Both the position numbers and the translations under genes were made by a program. From the NCBI GenBank assembly GCA_905235745.1, contig CAJOMN010000001.1:124001-188000 (forward strand): a DNA stretch of 64,000 bases. Reading direction: 5' to 3'. The notes below the pieces were generated by a model. That model saw only the letters and a list, made by a program, of their open reading frames with translations. It ran no database searches and was not told the origin of the DNA. The DNA comes from an uncultured Lachnospiraceae bacterium (lineage in GTDB: Bacteria; Bacillota; Clostridia; Lachnospirales; Lachnospiraceae). Shown piece after piece: positions 42,256 through 51,304 of this stretch. Each line of letters begins with the position of its first letter. Positions within the stretch are counted from its first letter, which is position 1.

Positions 42256-44685
42256 TTACCGGAATACGATCTTCCCTCCTTTTGCGGTCGCCGTCACCTC
42301 ATCTCCTTCCACGAACCTGCCCTCGAGCAGTTCGAGAGAAAGCGGATCTTCAAGCATTGTCTGGATAGCACGTCTTATCGGACGTGCACCGAACTTCTTG
42401 TCGCTACCCTTCTCGGCAATAAGCTTTTTGGCGGAATCCGTAATACGAAGCCTGATCCCTCTTGCCTCAAGTGCCCTTGCGCACAGATCCCTTGTCTGGA
42501 GCGTTACGATCTTTTTGAGGTCATCATCGTTAAGCGTCCTGAACACCACAATCTCATCAATACGGTTGATGAACTCGGGCTTGAACGTATTTCTGACCTC
42601 TTCCATTACACCGGACTTCATGCGGTCATGATCGCTCTTCTCATCCGTCTGTGTTATGAAGCCGAGCCTCTTCGGATCAATGATGCGGTTCGCTCCCGCA
42701 TTGCTCGTCATTATTATTATCGTATTCTTGAAGCTTACCTTCCTGCCGTTTGAATCCGTTATGATCCCGTCATCAAGCACCTGCAGGAGAATGTTGAAAA
42801 CATCCGGATGAGCCTTTTCTATCTCATCAAAGAGCACGACGGAATACGGATTCCTGCGTACCTTTTCCGACAGCTGTCCCCCTTCTTCATATCCCACATA
42901 TCCCGGAGGGGATCCTATCATCTTCGAAACGGTATGCTTTTCCATATACTCCGACATATCAACGCGGATAAGTGCATTCTCGGTTCCGAACAGCACTCTT
43001 GCAAGGGTTTTGGACAGTTCCGTTTTTCCTACACCGGTCGGTCCTAAGAACAGGAACGAGCCTATAGGTCTTCCGGCTTCCTTTAATCCGACGCGCCCTC
43101 TCTTGATGGCTCGCGATACCGCGCTGACTGCCTCTTCCTGCCCTATTACCGAAGAAGACAATTCCTTTTCGAGCCGTAATAGTTTGCTGCTTTCGGTCTC
43201 GGAGAGCCTCTCAACCGGGATCTTGGTAATCTGGGCGACTATACCTTCAATGTCCTCTTTCGTAACTACTGTCCGCTCCCTGGCCTTTCTGTTGTCCTTC
43301 TTTTTTTCGATCTGCCGCGTTGTCTTTGCGGCTTCGCGCTTCGCCGCCGAGAAGCCTTCGATATCGTTGTTTTTAAGACATTCCTCCTCGCGTTTTTCTA
43401 TCTTGCGGAGCTTGTCGTTAAGAGCACCTATATCTTTCGGATCCGCCAGATTCGTAAGCCTTACCTTTGATGCGGCTTCATCTATCAGATCGATCGCCTT
43501 GTCCGGAAGGAACCTGTCGTTAACATATCTTGCAGACAGCTTTACCGCTGCCTCAAGAGCATCATCTTCGTATCTGATGTTGTGATGCTTTTCGTAACGG
43601 GGGGCAATGCCGCGAAGTATCTCTATGCAGTCGCTCTCCGCCGGCTCCTCGACATATATCGGCTGGAACCTTCTCTCCAGGGCGGCGTCTTTTTCTATAT
43701 GCTTCCTGTATTCGTCGTATGTGGTCGCCCCGATCAGCTGCACTTCGCCGCGTGCGAGCGACGGCTTGAGGATATTGCTGGCATCTATAGATCCTTCGGC
43801 ACCTCCCGCGCCGATTATCGTGTGTACTTCATCCATGAACAGGAGGATATTGCCCTCCATGATCACTTCGCTTATTACCCTCTTGATCCTCTCCTCGAAT
43901 TCGCCTCTGTATTTGCTTCCCGCCACCATGGCCGACAGATCGAGTGTCAGCAGCCTTTTGTCGGCAACGGTTTCGGGAACCTCACCGTCCACTATACGCT
44001 GCGCAAGCCCTTCCACTATCGCGGTCTTGCCGACGCCCGGTTCTCCTATAAGGCAGGGGTTGTTCTTGGTCCTTCGCGAAAGTGTCTGGATCATCCTTGT
44101 TATTTCGGCATCCCTGCCGATAACGGGATCAAGCTTTCCCTCAGCCGCAAGCGCCGTAAGATCCCTGCTGTAGCGGTCTATGAGCAGGCCCTGTCCCATG
44201 CCGGACCCTCTGCCTGTAGCCTTGATCTGCTCCTTGTAATCTTCAAGATTTTCTCCCATGGCAACAAGGGTGTCCGCAAACAGCTTCTGCGGATTCACCG
44301 ACAGTGTGTTGAGAAGACGCAGGGCAAGATTGTCGCCGTCCGCTATTATGGCAAGCAACAGATGCTCCGTACCGATCTCCTCGCAGTCAAAAGACTCCGC
44401 AATCTCCTGTGATGTATCAAGTATCGCCTCAAGCTTCGGAGTAAGATTATTCCTGTCTTTTTGGGCTACATTCCCGGGAAGTGCGATCTGTTCATCAATC
44501 AGTCTGAGTACTTTGTCCTCATCAACATCATTTGCAAGCAGGACATTTGAAGCGACTCCGCTCTTTTCCATGCAAAGCGCAAGCAGCAGATGCTCGCTTC
44601 CTATGTATCCGTGTTCATACTGCGCCGACAGCCTGCCGGCCATCGTTATTACTTCCCATGCTTTTTCCGTGTATTTACGTGCCAT
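42256..44685 (-). CDS. clpC: ATP-dependent Clp protease ATP-binding subunit ClpC
   Basis: Hsp100 unfoldase of 809 residues. Two Clp N-repeats (1-145) are followed by the first AAA+ module (GEPGVGKT about residue 213), a short middle domain with a UVR-like segment (about 420-460), and the second module (GPTGVGKTE about 548). It would feed substrates to ClpP. Unlike the usual ctsR-mcsA-mcsB-clpC operon, it stands alone here behind a secreted-protein gene, and I saw no CtsR heptad repeat upstream. Confidence 0.96.
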   Translation of the reverse strand: MARKYTEKAWEVITMAGRLSAQYEHGYIGSEHLLLALCMEKSGVASNVLLANDVDEDKVLRLIDEQIALPGNVAQKDRNNLTPKLEAILDTSQEIAESFDCEEIGTEHLLLAIIADGDNLALRLLNTLSVNPQKLFADTLVAMGENLEDYKEQIKATGRGSGMGQGLLIDRYSRDLTALAAEGKLDPVIGRDAEITRMIQTLSRRTKNNPCLIGEPGVGKTAIVEGLAQRIVDGEVPETVADKRLLTLDLSAMVAGSKYRGEFEERIKRVISEVIMEGNILLFMDEVHTIIGAGGAEGSIDASNILKPSLARGEVQLIGATTYDEYRKHIEKDAALERRFQPIYVEEPAESDCIEILRGIAPRYEKHHNIRYEDDALEAAVKLSARYVNDRFLPDKAIDLIDEAASKVRLTNLADPKDIGALNDKLRKIEKREEECLKNNDIEGFSAAKREAAKTTRQIEKKKDNRKARERTVVTKEDIEGIVAQITKIPVERLSETESSKLLRLEKELSSSVIGQEEAVSAVSRAIKRGRVGLKEAGRPIGSFLFLGPTGVGKTELSKTLARVLFGTENALIRVDMSEYMEKHTVSKMIGSPPGYVGYEEGGQLSEKVRRNPYSVVLFDEIEKAHPDVFNILLQVLDDGIITDSNGRKVSFKNTIIIMTSNAGANRIIDPKRLGFITQTDEKSDHDRMKSGVMEEVRNTFKPEFINRIDEIVVFRTLNDDDLKKIVTLQTRDLCARALEARGIRLRITDSAKKLIAEKGSDKKFGARPIRRAIQTMLEDPLSLELLEGRFVEGDEVTATAKGGKIVFR

Positions 44686-44713
44686 TCATTCCACCTCTGT
44701 GAATTCATGCATG

Positions 44714-46540
44714 TCAGTCAAGATTCAGGAACTCGAACTGGAAATCCTCATCCAGATCCGGCTCTTCTGTCCTTGAATCGATAAACTGCTGCTGTTGCTT
44801 CTGCCTTTCGGCTTCAAGCTGCTCGTCTTCTATCCTGCGCTGCTCCTCTATGCGCTGCTGCTGCTCGAACAGCCTCTTCTGACGCTCGCGCATCTCCTCT
44901 TCGCGAGCAACATGCGGCTTCTCCTGATCATCGTCCCTCTCAATCCGCTTTCTCGGAGGAAGGTCATCCTTCTTCGAAGCACTTCTTTCTTCATCATCAC
45001 GGTTGCGCTCGGCCTCAAAGTTCTCCCAGTCTATCGGAGTTGCTTCCTCATATCCCCTGGCGCGGTTCCTGGCCGCCTTCTTCTCTTCCCTCAGGCGCCA
45101 TTTCTCTTCGCGCTCCTGCTCTTTACGCTCTCTTTCAAGCTCCTTGCGCTCTCTTCTTGTGAGGTACTCTTCTTCGGGAGCGTCGTCGTCATCTTCGTCA
45201 TCTTCTTCAGCTTCGCCGGTGCCTTCGTCGTCTTCGTCTTCCTCTTCAACCTCCGACAACGAGCGCCCTACAAGTGATGCGGCGGTTACAGCACCCCGGC
45301 TTTGTCCCGACCGGTATCGGACGTCATCTTCTTCCCCGTCATCTTCGTCCTCATCGTCTTCTTCCTCGTCACCATAATAATCCCCTTCATAGATCGCATC
45401 AAGCTCATCCGCATAATCGTGGACACGTACCGCAAGTATTATGACCGTTATCAGGAGGATAAGCGACAGGGCGGCGCATACGAGCGCTATGATCGACTGG
45501 ATGTTATGCGGGACGTAATCGTCGAGTATCCCCTCCGTATCGTCAGCTTCCGCTTCATTTGTGTCTTCATCCACCGTATTCCCGGCAGTATCGCTTACAA
45601 TATAGCGTTGATATGTTCCCTCATTCTTGTCATATCTGTACCAGCCTTTGTTTCCCTCGGAGCTTACGGCGTATACGAGGAAAAAATCAGCCGGATCGAC
45701 ATTACCGGCAATTGCCGCAGTCCCTTCGGCAACATCCGTTTCCATAAACGCCGTAAGAGTCTGTCCGTTCCAGTCGAGCACCGCTTTTGTATATCCGTCG
45801 GGGATCTCGCCTTCGCAGTCTGCAAGGACTATGATGAAACGATTTTCTATACCCTGTATCATCCTGAAATCATCAAGGCTTCCCGCCGCACTGTCATATA
45901 TCATAAACTTGCCGTCAGCGCCCGACTCATCGGTCGTATACAAAAGGGTAATGTCCCCCATGTCAAATTTGGCGCATTCTGTGCTCTGGCCGTTATAATC
46001 CGCCGCTTCCTTGTGGAAGAGTATCGGCATGAACTCCTCGGCAAATACGGTCTGTATGACCCTTCCATCCTGTATTTCTATAGTTCCGGGGCTTACCCCG
46101 AGATCACTTCCGGCAAAAGAATCAAGTGCAGCTGCGGTATCTTCTCCCGCAACCGAAACAATTACGGATGCCGTCTCGGGCTCCGGAGAATCTTCTGCGG
46201 TTGCGGTTACTGCTATCTCGGCATCTCCACCCGAAAGAGTCGTGAACTCGACTGTCGCCGTTTTGTCCTTAAACGTTACGAGTCCGCCTCCGCCTCCGCC
46301 GTACTCCGCCGAGCAGTTTACGAAGCCGAGCCGGTTACTGTTGAATTCAACCTGGACATCTGCCGGGGTCTCGCCCCCGATGCCCGTCGTGTCTATAGTA
46401 ACCGTGACGGTATCACCTGTCTCGCAGCTTTCCTTGTCCGCCTGGACACTGAGTCCTTCCGCATATACGTTCACTGTCCCGAGATAAAGTACAGCCGATA
46501 GATATGCAGCCGCTCCGATGATCTTTGCCAATTGTTTCAT
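44714..46540 (-). CDS. secreted/membrane protein with cohesin-like domain and acidic cytoplasmic tail
   Basis: A 608-residue protein of unknown function. A signal peptide (1-27) is followed by an extracellular beta-rich region whose start (LSVQADKESCETGDTVTVTI) resembles cohesin or Ig-like folds. One membrane helix lies at about 350-375. The cytoplasmic part is first strongly acidic (EEEDDEDEDDGEEDD, then a second DE block) and then a long charged coiled coil rich in Glu, Arg and Lys (about 480-600). The tail looks like a scaffold or charge-based binding region. It lies between the glucosaminidase gene and clpC; the stop of the intact form of the upstream gene is only 13 bases before its ATG. 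Confidence 0.75.
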   Translation of the reverse strand: MKQLAKIIGAAAYLSAVLYLGTVNVYAEGLSVQADKESCETGDTVTVTIDTTGIGGETPADVQVEFNSNRLGFVNCSAEYGGGGGGLVTFKDKTATVEFTTLSGGDAEIAVTATAEDSPEPETASVIVSVAGEDTAAALDSFAGSDLGVSPGTIEIQDGRVIQTVFAEEFMPILFHKEAADYNGQSTECAKFDMGDITLLYTTDESGADGKFMIYDSAAGSLDDFRMIQGIENRFIIVLADCEGEIPDGYTKAVLDWNGQTLTAFMETDVAEGTAAIAGNVDPADFFLVYAVSSEGNKGWYRYDKNEGTYQRYIVSDTAGNTVDEDTNEAEADDTEGILDDYVPHNIQSIIALVCAALSLILLITVIILAVRVHDYADELDAIYEGDYYGDEEEDDEDEDDGEEDDVRYRSGQSRGAVTAASLVGRSLSEVEEEDEDDEGTGEAEEDDEDDDDAPEEEYLTRRERKELERERKEQEREEKWRLREEKKAARNRARGYEEATPIDWENFEAERNRDDEERSASKKDDLPPRKRIERDDDQEKPHVAREEEMRERQKRLFEQQQRIEEQRRIEDEQLEAERQKQQQQFIDSRTEEPDLDEDFQFEFLNLD

Positions 46541-46601
46541 GTCTGTCTCCTTTTTATCTTATGACGTTTATTGTGTACGTCTTGGATGCTCCGTTCTGTG
46601 C

Positions 46602-49055
46602 TTAGCTTATGTAGAATGTATTGGTTCCCGGCGATACATGATAGGTTCCCGCGCCTCCTACCGATGACGACGGGCTGACTGCGGATGCCGCAATATCGAC
46701 AGTCTCCCTATCCTTGTCAATCCTTACCGTATACTTATCGTATACGCCCGAAAATGCGGGTGACAGTTCACCTCCGCTTACCGACAGCGCAGCAAGATAT
46801 GTGTTCGGATTGGAATCCGACACAGGTTTCTCGCACGGCGCCTCCGGCATATTTTGATAGTACGGTATACGGAATCTGAGCACTTCGTCATCGCCCAGAT
46901 ATGCGAGCTGAAGTCTTGAGCTTTCCGAGGACGCTGCCTGGATATTCGACATATACTGATGCGAATACAGCGTGTTCTCACGGTTGACAACGTTGAATTT
47001 CTGGAAATACAACGTATTTTGTCCCTTGGATACATATTTATCCTTCAGATACCGGGCTCCGCCGTATATCGATCTCGCCCTTGTATTCCACGGGCGCATA
47101 TACTCTTCTTCCGATCCCGAAGCATATATCAGTCCGTTGACTGTGGCGCTCCTGCCGCCGTATGCATATGCACCGACATTGAAGAAATTGTAATATCCTT
47201 CATATCCCGCAACAGTACCGGAAATACTCTGGCTTGTTCCCTTTACGCCCATCTCCTGGAGCGCCCGTCCGGCAAGAAGATACGGTGATACACCTACCTT
47301 TTCGCCGACCTCTTTGAACTTATCGGCATATCCGAAAACCGTTCCGTCACTGTCGGCAACTTCACCGCTCATGAATGTTCCGGTCAGCATTTTCGCAACG
47401 CTTGACGCAGTCTGTGAATCGGAGTAGTCAAGCTTCTCAAACATATATATACCGCTCTCGTTCAGGAAGTTTCTCGGATCCATGTAGTACGCGATAAGCT
47501 CCGGCGATGCCGATGCCCAGCTTCCGCCGTCAAAAGTATACCACTGGTTACTGGCCTGATTATACGCCTGGGGCGCTGTTGATTTCCATGACGCGATCGA
47601 ATTCCTGGAAACAAGATTCTTGCCAACGGAGGATTCCGCAGCAAGGGCGCTTGCCCACTCAAGTTGTGTATCAACGACCTCAAACTCCCACTTCGGATGC
47701 TTCGCATGAAGTTGCCGCAGAGAATTCTTGTATCCGTCGGGAAGCTCTGCGATCGATCGTTCAAATTCCTCGTCACCAGGAGGCGCGGTTCCCGCATCCG
47801 ACTCCGCGCGCATCACGAGATCAGACCGTACATAGCCTTCGCGTTCTCCTCCTAAATACGAAAAAGACACCTGGTACCAGGTGTAGTTATCGCTTCCGGA
47901 TGTTTCTTTGTTGATAGTCAACGGATGTCCCGATGATAACTGGCACACTATACTTCCGTCAACCGGAGCCTGTCTGATCCTGACTCCCACTCCCTTTATC
48001 GAAGCCGAACCCGGGGAGGGTCCGGTATCTACCCTGTCGGCAGACGAAACCGTTTGTCCTGTATTGCCCGCATCACTGCTTACTATCGTCTGGGTGGTTT
48101 GGGTGACCTCTTTGACTTCCTTGGTCACTGTGACATAATCCCTTGCTATATATCCGTTGACGGCCTTGCCGTCCAGTGTTGTCTCTATCTTGATCCAGTC
48201 CCTGTCGGGCGCCTTTTCGACTCCGAGAAGCTTTAACTCCAATCCGTTACTGACCGTCCCGACTATATCTCCCGATGTCCCCGCGATACTTCTGATCCTG
48301 ACATTTGTCCCTTTTACGATCCCGCTCCCGGGTTCTACCGTTTTAACTACATTTGAACCGGAAGATGCTGTCGCGGCACTTGTGGCTGCTGTGGTCACGG
48401 CAGGCGTCGCTGCTGCCGTTTTATTAATAAGATCGCTTCTGATGAATCCGGTCTGGTCATCCTTCCTGACCTGATACCAGATCTGGCCGTCGGCTGCCTT
48501 TCCTTCGGCGAGAATGCTTACAACATCGCCTGTATTTAAATAGGTAACAACTCCGGAATTAAGTGTTGCATTCTTGCGCATCCTGACCGACGTGCCTTTG
48601 ACCGTTCCGGTTCCGGCAGCTGCCGCTGCTGATGCAGCCGTTGTTGTTCCGCCTTGCGCAGCCGTCGTGGCTGACGCGGCGGATGAAGTATTTCCGGCAG
48701 TCGTTGATGCTTGCGCTTGCGTATTCTTCACAAGCGTATCGCTTACTGTTATTGACTTAGAGGTTTTGGTGACAAGATCCGAACGGATATAACCTGTGGA
48801 AGTGCCGACAGCAACCTTGTACCATGTGTTGCCGTCCTTTCCCTTCTCTTCACCGAGAATTGCCACTTCGTCCCCCGAAGTGACACAGAAAGCTACAGAT
48901 GATCCGGTAGAGGCGGATGACCTTACGAATCCGCTCCTTGTTTTGACCGTTCCGGATGATACGGTCGCGCTATGAACCTGTATCGGGAAAGCAGCCACAA
49001 AACCCTGTGTCAGGAGAATTGCGGCAACTATTCCCAAAACATTGTGACGCTTCAT
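46602..49055 (-). CDS. SH3b-repeat cell-wall glucosaminidase with premature stop
   Basis: Secreted wall hydrolase of 817 residues as encoded. Signal peptide (1-30), four SH3b repeats (about 32-95, 150-215, 240-310, 345-420), separated by Ala/Thr-rich linkers, and an N-acetylglucosaminidase domain (about 430-740, GH73/LytD type; SPYLLAGRALQEMGVKG and YYNFFNVGAYAYGG). The final segment (LAALSVSGGELSPAF onward) is a cadherin-like beta-sandwich domain that breaks off at FYIS-TAA. In the same frame the next bases encode 15 further residues of this domain and a stop at 46554-46556. The ATG at 49055 was chosen for its GGGGATAGG site. Confidence 0.85.
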   Translation of the reverse strand: MKRHNVLGIVAAILLTQGFVAAFPIQVHSATVSSGTVKTRSGFVRSSASTGSSVAFCVTSGDEVAILGEEKGKDGNTWYKVAVGTSTGYIRSDLVTKTSKSITVSDTLVKNTQAQASTTAGNTSSAASATTAAQGGTTTAASAAAAAGTGTVKGTSVRMRKNATLNSGVVTYLNTGDVVSILAEGKAADGQIWYQVRKDDQTGFIRSDLINKTAAATPAVTTAATSAATASSGSNVVKTVEPGSGIVKGTNVRIRSIAGTSGDIVGTVSNGLELKLLGVEKAPDRDWIKIETTLDGKAVNGYIARDYVTVTKEVKEVTQTTQTIVSSDAGNTGQTVSSADRVDTGPSPGSASIKGVGVRIRQAPVDGSIVCQLSSGHPLTINKETSGSDNYTWYQVSFSYLGGEREGYVRSDLVMRAESDAGTAPPGDEEFERSIAELPDGYKNSLRQLHAKHPKWEFEVVDTQLEWASALAAESSVGKNLVSRNSIASWKSTAPQAYNQASNQWYTFDGGSWASASPELIAYYMDPRNFLNESGIYMFEKLDYSDSQTASSVAKMLTGTFMSGEVADSDGTVFGYADKFKEVGEKVGVSPYLLAGRALQEMGVKGTSQSISGTVAGYEGYYNFFNVGAYAYGGRSATVNGLIYASGSEEEYMRPWNTRARSIYGGARYLKDKYVSKGQNTLYFQKFNVVNRENTLYSHQYMSNIQAASSESSRLQLAYLGDDEVLRFRIPYYQNMPEAPCEKPVSDSNPNTYLAALSVSGGELSPAFSGVYDKYTVRIDKDRETVDIAASAVSPSSSVGGAGTYHVSPGTNTFYIS

Positions 49056-49203
49056 AATATACCTATCCCCTTTAAGTATATCATTTCCCTTATTAACCGT
49101 CTTACACAATTGACTCCCCTGGTCAATAATGTCTACTCAATCATATAATACAATCACTTTTGATTTATGTCAACTGTTAATCGGAAATTTTCTGCGTCTT
49201 TTA

Positions 49204-50730
49204 TCATTCCTCCAGTGAACTCTTCTTCGATACAACAACCGTCTGTGTGTAGCAGGAGAAGATCGCGTCCTTTGATGAATCGGAAAGCTGCGGCGTTATC
49301 CGGCTGACTATCGGTACTATTACGAGCGACACCAGCATGGCGACCGCTCCGGCAACTATCGGAGATGAGAAGAATCCCAGGAACATATTGAGAACCGTGA
49401 TCCCGACTCCCGTAACAAGGCTTGCCCATACGGCGAGCTTCGTCGTCTTCTTATCGTACAGGGCATATACAAAGGGTCCCAAGAACGCACCGGCAAGAGC
49501 GCCCCAGGATATACCCATGAGCTGGGCGATGAATGTTGGCGGATTGAGTGCGATCACAACCGAGATAACGATAAACACCCCGATGAACACCCGCATTATC
49601 AGAACCTGCTTCTTCTCATCCATATCCCGGACGAACAGATCCTTGATAAAATCAAGCGTCAGGGTTGAACTGGACGTAAGCACGAGCGATGAAAGCGTTG
49701 ACATTGATGCCGACAGAACCAGTACGACCGTCACCCCTATCAGGATATCCGGAAGCGTTGAGAGCATATGCGGCATGATCGCATCAAACATCATGCTTCC
49801 GTCCTCCTTGTAAAGCGAAGGGTCGTCAAACAGTCTGCCGAAGCTTCCGATGAAGTATGTACCGCCTGCAACAACGAAAGCAAATAATGTTGATATTATC
49901 GTTCCGGTCTTGACGCTCTTCTCGTCCTTTATCGCATAGAATTTATGAACCATCTGAGGCAGACCCCATGTACCGAGCGACGTAAGTATGACAACCCATA
50001 ACAGTCCGGCAGGATCTGTTCCGAAGAATGATGCAAAAGCACCGGGCTGACCCATTGTCTGCGGAACGTCGCTTTCGATCTGCGACAGTGCCATTATCGC
50101 ATTCATGAATCCGCCTTTTCCGTTAAGGACCGCTGCTATTACGAGGACGATACCGACAAGCATTATCAGTCCCTGTACAAAATCATTCCACGCAGTCGCC
50201 ATGTACCCGCCGACAATTACGTACACAGCGGTAAGCAGTGCCATGACCGTGATGCACACCTCATAAGGTATCGAAAACGCCATGGAAAAGAGTCTTGATA
50301 ACCCGTTATATATTGATGCCGTATATGGAATAAGGAAAACAAAGATGATCACCGAAGCAGCGATCTTGAGCGAATGACTTTCAAATCTCTTCGAAAAGAA
50401 TTCCGGCATCGTCGCCGAATCAAGATGATTGGTCATGACTCTTGTACGTCTTCCGAGAACGACCCATGCCAGAAGAGAACCGATAACCGCATTACCGATC
50501 CCTATCCATGTTGATGCGATCCCGTACTTCCATCCGAACTGTCCCGCGTATCCGACAAACACCACGGACGAAAAATATGACGTGCCGTATGCGAAAGCCG
50601 TAAGCCACGGACCGACATTTCTGCCTCCGAGGACAAAACCGTTAACATCTCTTGCGCTCTTCTTGGAAGCAAATCCTATTAAGAGCATAACTGCAAAAAA
50701 CAGTATCAGTAATGTGATTTTAATAAGCAT
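49204..50730 (-). CDS. sodium:solute symporter family protein
   Basis: Secondary transporter of the SSS family (PutP, PanF and related), 508 residues with about 13 hydrophobic helices. The N-terminal pattern VNGFVLGGRNVGPWLTAFAYG and YFSSVVFVGYAGQFG is typical of the sodium-binding first helices, and VLSASMSTLSSLVLTSSSTLTLD of the family signature in the eighth helix. The substrate is not evident; proline, pantothenate or a carboxylate are possible. It is a single-gene unit with its own promoter. Confidence 0.9.
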   Translation of the reverse strand: MLIKITLLILFFAVMLLIGFASKKSARDVNGFVLGGRNVGPWLTAFAYGTSYFSSVVFVGYAGQFGWKYGIASTWIGIGNAVIGSLLAWVVLGRRTRVMTNHLDSATMPEFFSKRFESHSLKIAASVIIFVFLIPYTASIYNGLSRLFSMAFSIPYEVCITVMALLTAVYVIVGGYMATAWNDFVQGLIMLVGIVLVIAAVLNGKGGFMNAIMALSQIESDVPQTMGQPGAFASFFGTDPAGLLWVVILTSLGTWGLPQMVHKFYAIKDEKSVKTGTIISTLFAFVVAGGTYFIGSFGRLFDDPSLYKEDGSMMFDAIMPHMLSTLPDILIGVTVVLVLSASMSTLSSLVLTSSSTLTLDFIKDLFVRDMDEKKQVLIMRVFIGVFIVISVVIALNPPTFIAQLMGISWGALAGAFLGPFVYALYDKKTTKLAVWASLVTGVGITVLNMFLGFFSSPIVAGAVAMLVSLVIVPIVSRITPQLSDSSKDAIFSCYTQTVVVSKKSSLEE

Positions 50731-50770
50731 GATATACCCCTTCCTTTTATTGCTTTGACGCGTTAAAGTA

Positions 50771-50799
50771 ATGATATATCATGCTTACAGAATTGTCAA
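50771..50799 (-). promoter_or_regulatory. promoter of the sodium:solute symporter gene
   Basis: On the minus strand, TTGACA (50799-50794) and TATCAT (50776-50771) are 17 bases apart; the predicted leader is about 34 bases. Confidence 0.6.
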
Positions 50800-50808
50800 A
50801 TACGTTTG

Positions 50809-51231
50809 CTATACATCAAGCTCCGATGTGCAGTGCGGGCATCTCGTGGCCGCGATGTCTATCTCGGATTTGCAGTAGATGCATACCTTGGTCGTGGGGG
50901 ATTCCTCCTCCTTCTTCACAACCTTGTCCTTCATCTTGTTGAGGGCTTTGATAAGACAGAAGATGACAAGCGCGATAAGCAGGAAATTGATGATAGCCGC
51001 GATGAACATACCGTAATTAAGGGTCGCGGCGCCCTCTCCGGATCCAAGTTCGACCGACAACTTCGTAAAATCAAATCCGCCCGTAAGGAGCGACAGGAGC
51101 GGCATGATCATGTCATCCACAAGCGAACTGACTATCGCCGTGAACGCTCCGCCGATAATGATACCGACAGCCATGTCCATCACGCTGCCTTTTGATATGA
51201 ACTCTTTAAATTCTTTCATGAAACTTTTCAA
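50809..51231 (-). CDS. mscL: large-conductance mechanosensitive channel MscL with C-terminal zinc ribbon
   Basis: Emergency osmotic release channel, 140 residues, forming a pentamer. The N-terminal amphipathic helix and first membrane helix (FKEFISKGSVMDMAVGIIIGGAF, read across the pore-lining segment) and the second helix (about 73-96) are clear. After the usual charged cytoplasmic helix the protein continues with a four-cysteine zinc ribbon (Cys117, Cys120, Cys131, Cys134). I take the start at 51231 for its AGAGG site; an in-frame ATG 12 bases downstream is possible. Confidence 0.94.
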   Translation of the reverse strand: MKSFMKEFKEFISKGSVMDMAVGIIIGGAFTAIVSSLVDDMIMPLLSLLTGGFDFTKLSVELGSGEGAATLNYGMFIAAIINFLLIALVIFCLIKALNKMKDKVVKKEEESPTTKVCIYCKSEIDIAATRCPHCTSELDV

Positions 51232-51304
51232 TATTCTATACCTCTTTCCGGTAAATAGGAGTGTCGCCCATTAGAATCGCCTGTCGGCGAAAGGCCCCCT
51301 CCTA

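Noticed and set aside
44686-44713. CtsR operator in front of clpC
   Set aside because: The gap to the upstream gene is only 28 bases and has no tandem heptad repeat.
46602-46604. Selenocysteine or pyrrolysine recoding at the glucosaminidase stop
   Set aside because: The codon is TAA, not TGA or TAG, and no supporting structure is apparent.
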